Below are positions 14,750-18,287 of a stretch of 18,287 nt of DNA, piece after piece. Each line of letters opens with the position of its first letter. Within the stretch, counting starts at the first letter, position 1. The position numbers and the translations under genes were made by a program. The notes below the pieces were generated by a model. The model was not told the DNA's origin and did not search any database. It saw nothing but the letters and a program-made list of their open reading frames with translations. The DNA comes from Pseudomonadota bacterium (lineage in GTDB: Bacteria > Pseudomonadota > Gammaproteobacteria > Pseudomonadales > Azotimanducaceae), in NCBI GenBank assembly GCA_027622495.1, contig JAQBYL010000028.1:1-18287 (forward strand), in the 5' to 3' direction.

Positions 14750-15682
14750 ATGAAAGACTTTGCAGGCAAAATTGCCGTGATTACCGGCGGGGGGACCGGC
14801 ATGGGGCGCGAACTTGCCAGAGGACTGGTCGCTGAAGGTTGTGACGTCGCGATATGCGATGTCTCCGATGCCAACATGCAGGAAACCGTGGCCTTGTGTA
14901 AGAGCGAAGCGCCACAGGGAATCCGCGTAACCTCATTTCGTTGCGATGTGTCCAAACCAGACGAGATGGATGCATTCAGAGACCATGTGCGCGAGGCGTT
15001 CAACACCGCGCACATCAACCTGCTTTTCAACAACGCCGGCATCGCCGGGGGCGGCAGTTTCCTGAACGAAACCCGCGAACAGTGGGAAAAAACCTTCAAT
15101 GTCTGCTGGGGCGGTGTATACAACGGCACCCGTTCATTCATGCCCCTGCTGGTGGCAGGCACCGAAGGTCATATCATCAACACCAGCAGCATCAACGGCA
15201 TCTGGGCCAGCGCCGGACCACACGCCGCGCATACTGCTTACAGCAGCGCCAAGTTCGCAGTCAGGGGATTTACCGAATCGCTCATCACGGACCTGCGGCT
15301 GCATGCTCCCCACGTGCAGGCGTCAGTGGTTATGCCGGGGCACGTCGGCACCTCGATTCTGCTCAACGCAACCAACACCGGTGTGACCAGCGACGACGGT
15401 GGGCGCACCCTGCTGCGGATGATGGGAGGCACGGATGTGGATCGCATGAGTGCAGATGAGGTCGATAACGCAATTCGCGCCGCAGGCGAAACATTCAGAG
15501 ACAACGCGCCGACCACCGCGAAAGAAGCTGCAACAATCATTCTCGATGGAGTGAAAGCCGGTCGGTGGCGGATTCTGATCGGTGCCGATGCACACTCCCT
15601 GGACGAACTGATTCGAGCGACACCGGAAGATGCTTACGAAACCGAGTTCGTGGCACGCTGGGCGACTGCTCGAAAGCGTTGA
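14750..15682 (+). CDS. Short-chain dehydrogenase/reductase (classical SDR)
   Basis: A 310-residue NAD(P)-dependent oxidoreductase with a Rossmann fold. The cofactor motif TGGGTGMG lies at 12-19. An acidic residue (Asp37 in AICDVSD) at the end of strand two favours NAD over NADP. CDVS (65-68) and NNAG (94-97) follow, with catalytic Ser in NTSS (146 or 147) and YSSAK giving Tyr164 and Lys168. The chain is longer than the usual 250 residues: a C-terminal extension of about 50 residues resembles SDRs annotated as acting on hydrophobic alcohols. It could oxidise the alcohol made by the neighbouring P450; this is inference from context. The start is firmly set by AGGAGG (14739-14744) five bases before the ATG, the best ribosome-binding site in the window. 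The convergent MmgE/PrpD gene ends three bases after its stop. Confidence 0.93.
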   Translation: MKDFAGKIAVITGGGTGMGRELARGLVAEGCDVAICDVSDANMQETVALCKSEAPQGIRVTSFRCDVSKPDEMDAFRDHVREAFNTAHINLLFNNAGIAGGGSFLNETREQWEKTFNVCWGGVYNGTRSFMPLLVAGTEGHIINTSSINGIWASAGPHAAHTAYSSAKFAVRGFTESLITDLRLHAPHVQASVVMPGHVGTSILLNATNTGVTSDDGGRTLLRMMGGTDVDRMSADEVDNAIRAAGETFRDNAPTTAKEAATIILDGVKAGRWRILIGADAHSLDELIRATPEDAYETEFVARWATARKR

Positions 15683-15685
15683 GGC

Positions 15686-16978
15686 TCACAGTCCCGGTTG
15701 CGCCACGTCCAATAGCGTCTTAAAACGATCGACGGTCTCATCACCCGCATTCGCAAAAGCACACAGCGAATCAAACTTGATCTTAAGCTTGCGGCCCTGC
15801 TCGTCATAGTCAGTGACTGGTTTTGACAAGTCCTTGAACGCCTCGTGGGCGTTCTGCGCGTTGTCCACCCACACTACTTTCGACTGGAACTGGCTCAACG
15901 CAGGGTCTGTCTCCACGGTGACTTTGCGGATCAGCGCCTGCACGGTCTCGCTGCTGATAACGTCGTCAACGAAGGTCTCAGGCGACGATGTGTCAATCCC
16001 GTTTAACGCAAGCGATGCGGTGCCTCGCAGACTGAATTTGCCTTCAAGACCGGTTTTGGGATTCTCGATGCCACACACATCCAGCAGACCCGGGTTCACG
16101 GTAATGGTGAGCGAAGACAGATCCTCCACATTCAGCGAAGTGCGCAGGGAAAGTACCCCTTCAATCGCTGCATGCGTGAGGTGACAGGCCGCGTGATACT
16201 TGAACAGCGTGCCAAGAATCATCCATTCATCAGCAACCGTCTTAAGTGCCTCGGTGCGATCGGTCGCGTTTGAGGCAGCCCGCACGAAACCCTGGTTGCC
16301 GAGCACGGCATCCGGGTTTGCGGTAAAGCCGGCGGCGGCAAGACGCGCGCAGTTAATCCCATTTTCCGCAGCACGGCCTGGATGATAGGGTTTGGTCATG
16401 GTGCCGAAATTCGCTTTCACGCCACTTGCATGAGATGCAGCGAGCCCCATCGCAACGCCGTACTGTTCATCATTCAGACCGAGCAAATGGGCCACAGCCG
16501 CGGTTGCGCCAAACGTGCCATAGGTGGCAGTCGTGTGCCAGCCACGGGCGTAGTGATCTGGCCCCATGGCAAAGCCAATGCGCCCTTCAATTTCTACTCC
16601 CACAACCAATGCGGTCATGAGCGCCTTGCCACTGGACCCCAGTTCTTCGGCAACAGCAAGAACAGCGGGCATAACCGGTGCAGTGGAATGACATAGTGTG
16701 CGTGCACCGGTGTCATCGAAGTCGAGCGCGTGACCGCTTGCGCCATTCAGGAGTGCGGCTGTTGGCGCATCGAGTCTGAGATCGCTGCCAATCACGGAGC
16801 AGGTGCCTGATCGATAGCCGAACTGACCACGCAGAATCTTTGCCAGCGGTTCGTTGCTGCCTGCTAGCGCGCAACCAAACCAATCCTGAATGCACTGACT
16901 GGCAACCTTGACCACATCGGCAGGCAGATCATCAAAGGTCAGGTTCCGGTATTTTTTCCAGGCTTGTAAGTGATCCAT
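15686..16978 (-). CDS. MmgE/PrpD family protein (2-methylcitrate dehydratase / cis-aconitate decarboxylase fold)
   Basis: A 430-residue cytoplasmic protein of the MmgE/PrpD family. Key segments are HALDFDDTG (83-91), GWHTTATYGTFGATAA (146-161), KPYHPGRAAENG (196-207) and YHAACHLTHAAIEG (261-274). Placed beside the cis-aconitate decarboxylase active site as I remember it (Asp93, Thr97, His103, His159, Lys207, His277), this protein offers Asp86, Thr90, His97, His148, Lys196 and His266. The last three have the same spacing as in that enzyme. Related family reactions are 2-methylcitrate dehydration and itaconate formation; many members in degradation clusters have no known substrate. The ATG follows AGGAG by eight bases and starts two bases after the CaiB stop codon, so the two genes form an operon, probably with translational coupling. 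The product likely acts on the acid or CoA ester handled by that transferase. Confidence 0.9.
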   Translation of the reverse strand: MDHLQAWKKYRNLTFDDLPADVVKVASQCIQDWFGCALAGSNEPLAKILRGQFGYRSGTCSVIGSDLRLDAPTAALLNGASGHALDFDDTGARTLCHSTAPVMPAVLAVAEELGSSGKALMTALVVGVEIEGRIGFAMGPDHYARGWHTTATYGTFGATAAVAHLLGLNDEQYGVAMGLAASHASGVKANFGTMTKPYHPGRAAENGINCARLAAAGFTANPDAVLGNQGFVRAASNATDRTEALKTVADEWMILGTLFKYHAACHLTHAAIEGVLSLRTSLNVEDLSSLTITVNPGLLDVCGIENPKTGLEGKFSLRGTASLALNGIDTSSPETFVDDVISSETVQALIRKVTVETDPALSQFQSKVVWVDNAQNAHEAFKDLSKPVTDYDEQGRKLKIKFDSLCAFANAGDETVDRFKTLLDVAQPGL

Positions 16979-16980
16979 GT

Positions 16981-18204
16981 TCAGTCTCCTGTCAGTGGGT
17001 GCTGCTTCAGCTTGAACTCTTTAATTATTTCTTCGGTGTGTTCGCCCAGCATGGGTGGGCGGCGGTAAAAACCAGCATTCGTCTGCGTGAATTTGAGCGG
17101 TGTACCAACAATAGCAACATCGGGGTTATCCCCCGGCAGCTGAAAACGCGTGATCATGTTGCGCGCCTGTACGTGCGGATCATTGAAAATGTCTTCTGCT
17201 GCATTGACCGGACCACTGGGTACTTTGCCACCCAGCAAGGCCATGACCTCGGCCTTGGTAACGGAGGAAGTCCACGCAGATATCTGTGCTTCAACAAACA
17301 CCTGATTCTTTTTTCTGACAAAGGTGTTCTTGCAGCGTTCGTCTTTAATCAGGTCGTCCCGGCCCATCGCGTCGCACAGCAGTTGCCAGTGCTTGGGACC
17401 GGGGCATGCCAGCGCCACGGCCCCGTCGCTGGTGGGGAATATACCAAACGGCATCAGGTTCGGATGATGCTGGCCGCGCGGGCCGAGAGAGGTCTGGTTA
17501 TAGCCGTAGTTGCTGATGAGGGTTTCGCAGAAGGCCAGCATGGCATCGTACATCGCCACATCAAAAAACTGGCCCTCGCCAGTGACTCGCGCATGGTGTA
17601 CGGCAGAAACCACACCAAGCGCCATCAGGGTACCCGGATAAATGTCGCCCACACTGACGCCACTGGGATACCCCCCTGCGCTATCTTCCGGGCCGGTAAT
17701 GTGGGCATGACCGCTCATGGCCTGCGCCACAATGTCGTAGGCTGGCCACTGCGCATAAGGGCTTTCACCGGTTCTTGGATCGCCAAAACCGCGGATACAG
17801 CCATAAACAATCGCCGGATTGCGCGCTTTGATCACCTCGTAACCTACCCCCAGGCGGTCCATTACCCCCACGCGCATGTTCTCAACAATGGCATCCGCCT
17901 GCTCGCACAGAGACAACAGTTTTTCTTTGTCTTCTTCGAGTTTCAGATCAAGAACAATGCGCTTGTTGCGGTTGATGGATGCAAAGTAGCCGCCGTAGTC
18001 GACCCCGGCTTTTTCTTCGCTGCTCGCGTTCGCGTAATCGGGTGGCAGTGGCGGGGTAGGACGCGAGACGTCACCATGGGGCGGCTCCACTTTGATGACG
18101 TTGGCACCAAGATCGGCAAGCATGGCGGTGCCGAATGGACCCGCCAGCGCGATGGTGCAGTCAATTACCGTGATGTCTTTTAAAGGTCCAGTGCGCTCGC
18201 CCAT
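16981..18204 (-). CDS. CaiB/BaiF family III CoA-transferase
   Basis: A 407-residue family III CoA-transferase. It starts GPLKDITVIDCTIALAGPFGTAMLADLGANVIKVEPP, the standard N-terminus. KRIVLDLK (81-88), the ADAIVENMRVGVMDRLG segment (103-119) and VYGCIRGFG (133-141) follow. The catalytic aspartate that forms the acyl-CoA mixed anhydride is most likely Asp187 in SVGDIYPGT. Family reactions move CoA between carboxylic acids without ATP (formyl-CoA/oxalate, carnitine, succinyl-CoA/itaconate or citramalate, bile acids), and racemases share the fold. The acceptor is unknown. The gene is 5' in an operon with the MmgE/PrpD gene (two bases apart) and lies 32 bases downstream of another minus-strand frame, so the operon probably extends beyond the window. 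The ribosome-binding site is a weak GAGAGA-type sequence. A 394-codon opposite-strand frame inside it is a codon-bias shadow. Confidence 0.94.
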   Translation of the reverse strand: MGERTGPLKDITVIDCTIALAGPFGTAMLADLGANVIKVEPPHGDVSRPTPPLPPDYANASSEEKAGVDYGGYFASINRNKRIVLDLKLEEDKEKLLSLCEQADAIVENMRVGVMDRLGVGYEVIKARNPAIVYGCIRGFGDPRTGESPYAQWPAYDIVAQAMSGHAHITGPEDSAGGYPSGVSVGDIYPGTLMALGVVSAVHHARVTGEGQFFDVAMYDAMLAFCETLISNYGYNQTSLGPRGQHHPNLMPFGIFPTSDGAVALACPGPKHWQLLCDAMGRDDLIKDERCKNTFVRKKNQVFVEAQISAWTSSVTKAEVMALLGGKVPSGPVNAAEDIFNDPHVQARNMITRFQLPGDNPDVAIVGTPLKFTQTNAGFYRRPPMLGEHTEEIIKEFKLKQHPLTGD

Positions 18205-18236
18205 CTGACTAGTCTCTCTATGCGTTGGTGGTAGAG

Positions 18237-18287
18237 TTACTGTTCGGCCCAGTATTCTACCGGGTTGTCGGCCAGGTGTTTCTTAAG
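18237..18287 (-). CDS. C-terminal end of an upstream minus-strand gene (partial)
   Basis: An open frame enters from the right edge and ends in TAA at 18237, coding for the last 16 residues LKKHLADNPVEYWAEQ. The piece is too short for family assignment. It is taken as a real gene end because it lies 32 bases before the CaiB start on the same strand, as expected for an operon member, and its codons look like those of its neighbours. An acyl-CoA-handling enzyme would fit the context, but nothing in the 16 residues proves it. Confidence 0.45.
   Translation of the reverse strand, partial: LKKHLADNPVEYWAEQ

Noticed and set aside
16999..18183. Long 394-codon open frame on the plus strand opposite the CaiB-type gene
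   Set aside because: The minus-strand protein has full family motifs from end to end. The opposite frame has no recognisable domain, no good ribosome-binding site and a composition rich in His, Arg and Val, as expected for an antisense shadow caused by codon bias.
1..18287. Search for mobile elements, CRISPR arrays, tRNA genes, toxin-antitoxin pairs and defence systems
   Set aside because: I saw no transposase or integrase motifs, no regularly spaced repeats, no tRNA-like clover pattern and no small paired genes. The window reads as ordinary chromosomal accessory metabolism.

Overview
The window looks like a chromosomal stretch from an aerobic, Gram-negative, heterotrophic gammaproteobacterium, probably marine or aquatic. 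This is inferred from gene content: an outer-membrane DUF481 protein, a lipoprotein, and families common in such genomes (PhyH dioxygenase, family III CoA-transferase, MmgE/PrpD, P450, carotenoid oxygenase). G+C is moderately high by eye. There is no rRNA, tRNA, CRISPR array, transposase or integrase. Coding density is very high: no stretch above 300 bases lacks a gene, and the longest gap, about 200 bases (10951-11149), holds a 10-bp-stem hairpin.

Layout. 1-909 is the 3' part of a threonine-synthase-type PLP enzyme. Then come a DUF481 outer-membrane protein (-), a beta-lactamase-fold serine hydrolase (+), a small Sulfotransfer_4-type protein (-), a PhyH-type Fe(II)/2-oxoglutarate oxygenase (+), a secreted type B carboxylesterase (+), a small lipoprotein (+), and a D-aminoacylase-like amidohydrolase translationally coupled to a VOC protein (+). 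On the minus strand follow an acetyl-CoA hydrolase/4-hydroxybutyrate CoA-transferase family enzyme and a carotenoid oxygenase. Next are a divergent TetR regulator (+), a cytochrome P450 (-), a classical SDR (+), and a minus-strand operon of a CaiB/BaiF CoA-transferase followed by an MmgE/PrpD protein. The last 51 bases hold the C-terminal end of one more minus-strand gene.

How the genes may work together. The strand changes often and most genes look like single transcription units. Even so, almost every product is a hydrolase, an oxygenase, a dehydrogenase or a CoA-handling enzyme. The right half (11.1-18.2 kb) reads as a plausible catabolic module: oxidative alkene cleavage (carotenoid oxygenase), hydroxylation (P450), alcohol/aldehyde oxidation (SDR), CoA transfer (CaiB) and a PrpD-fold lyase, with a TetR regulator whose divergent promoter region carries several dyads and a repeated CCATGGTAG motif. 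The substrate (apocarotenoid, stilbenoid, terpenoid or other) cannot be read from sequence.

The points most worth a second look are the amidohydrolase that lacks the usual zinc histidines, the TetR/carotenoid-oxygenase control region, and the PrpD/CaiB pair. The PrpD-like protein keeps the residue pattern known from cis-aconitate decarboxylase. I see no clear evidence of a wholly new type of system.
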